Shown here piece by piece: positions 63,990-64,000 of a stretch of 64,000 nucleotides of DNA (within the stretch, counting starts at the first letter, position 1; each line of letters opens with the position of its first letter). This stretch comes from DGNJ01 sp002388905. Its GTDB lineage: Bacteria; Pseudomonadota; Gammaproteobacteria; Pseudomonadales; Porticoccaceae. The DNA lies in the NCBI GenBank assembly GCA_036843405.1, contig DAITSJ010000021.1, forward strand, positions 1-64,000. The letters run 5' to 3'. Below the pieces are notes generated by a model, which made no database searches, was not told where the DNA came from, and saw only the letters and a list, made by a program, of their open reading frames with translations. The position numbers and the translations under genes were made by a program.

Positions 63990-64000
63990 GCCGCACTTGC

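Overview
The window is GC-rich, densely coding DNA from a bacterial chromosome, almost certainly a gammaproteobacterium. Evidence: contiguous S10, spc and alpha ribosomal operons in the standard order; a fused nuoCD gene; the lptD-surA-pdxA-rsmA-apaG-apaH cluster; xseB-ispA-dxs; an AmgK/MurU muramic-acid recycling pair of the Pseudomonas type; an LptD with the cysteine-containing N-terminal segment seen in pseudomonads; and a GacA-type box in front of an RNA rich in GGA motifs. I cannot name a genus. No tRNA, rRNA, insertion sequence, prophage or CRISPR array was seen.

Layout. 1-3004 (minus): a heptanucleotide tandem repeat, then nuoCD, nuoB and nuoA of respiratory complex I, with a perfect inverted repeat just upstream of nuoA. 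3151-10850: metabolic genes, namely a PaaG-like enoyl-CoA isomerase/hydratase, an MgtC/DUF4010 membrane protein, a MaoC-phosphate acyltransferase fusion overlapping acetate kinase, a quinone oxidoreductase, an MFS carrier and a DUF2177 protein. 10847-15701: a TetR regulator divergent from an RND efflux adaptor and pump. 15766-19607: an arsenic operon (arsR, acr3, GAPDH, arsJ) with a clear promoter and operator. 19827-28773: an AraC regulator, a small membrane protein, a luciferase-like oxidoreductase, a thiolase, the RNA helicase RhlE, a methyltransferase, an LtaS-like membrane sulfatase and an L,D-transpeptidase. 28805-32382: a CbbR-like LysR regulator divergent from an SbtA-type bicarbonate transporter that runs straight into purE-purK. 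32489-35312: a tandem universal stress protein, a sodium-coupled transporter and an HNH nuclease.

The 662-bp gap at 35313-35974 is the most interesting stretch. On the minus strand it holds a small RNA of about 157 nt with six GGA motifs, several in hairpin loops, ending in a strong intrinsic terminator. A near-perfect GacA box lies about 66 bp upstream of its predicted start. This is the expected architecture of a CsrB/RsmZ-type RNA that titrates CsrA/RsmA. Further along the same strand is a second transcription unit (TTGACA, 17 bp, AATGAT) ending in a terminator just before the HNH gene; it may be a second sRNA or an attenuated leader.

35975-39146 carries isoprenoid precursor synthesis (xseB-ispA-dxs). 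39162-43405 (minus) holds a DUF815 ATPase, a VanZ-like protein, an aromatic aminotransferase, and murU-amgK. 43739-50655 is the outer-membrane biogenesis and housekeeping operon lptD to apaH. From a shared terminator at 50672 to the right end, the minus strand carries rplC through rplQ, 27 genes of translation, secretion and transcription.
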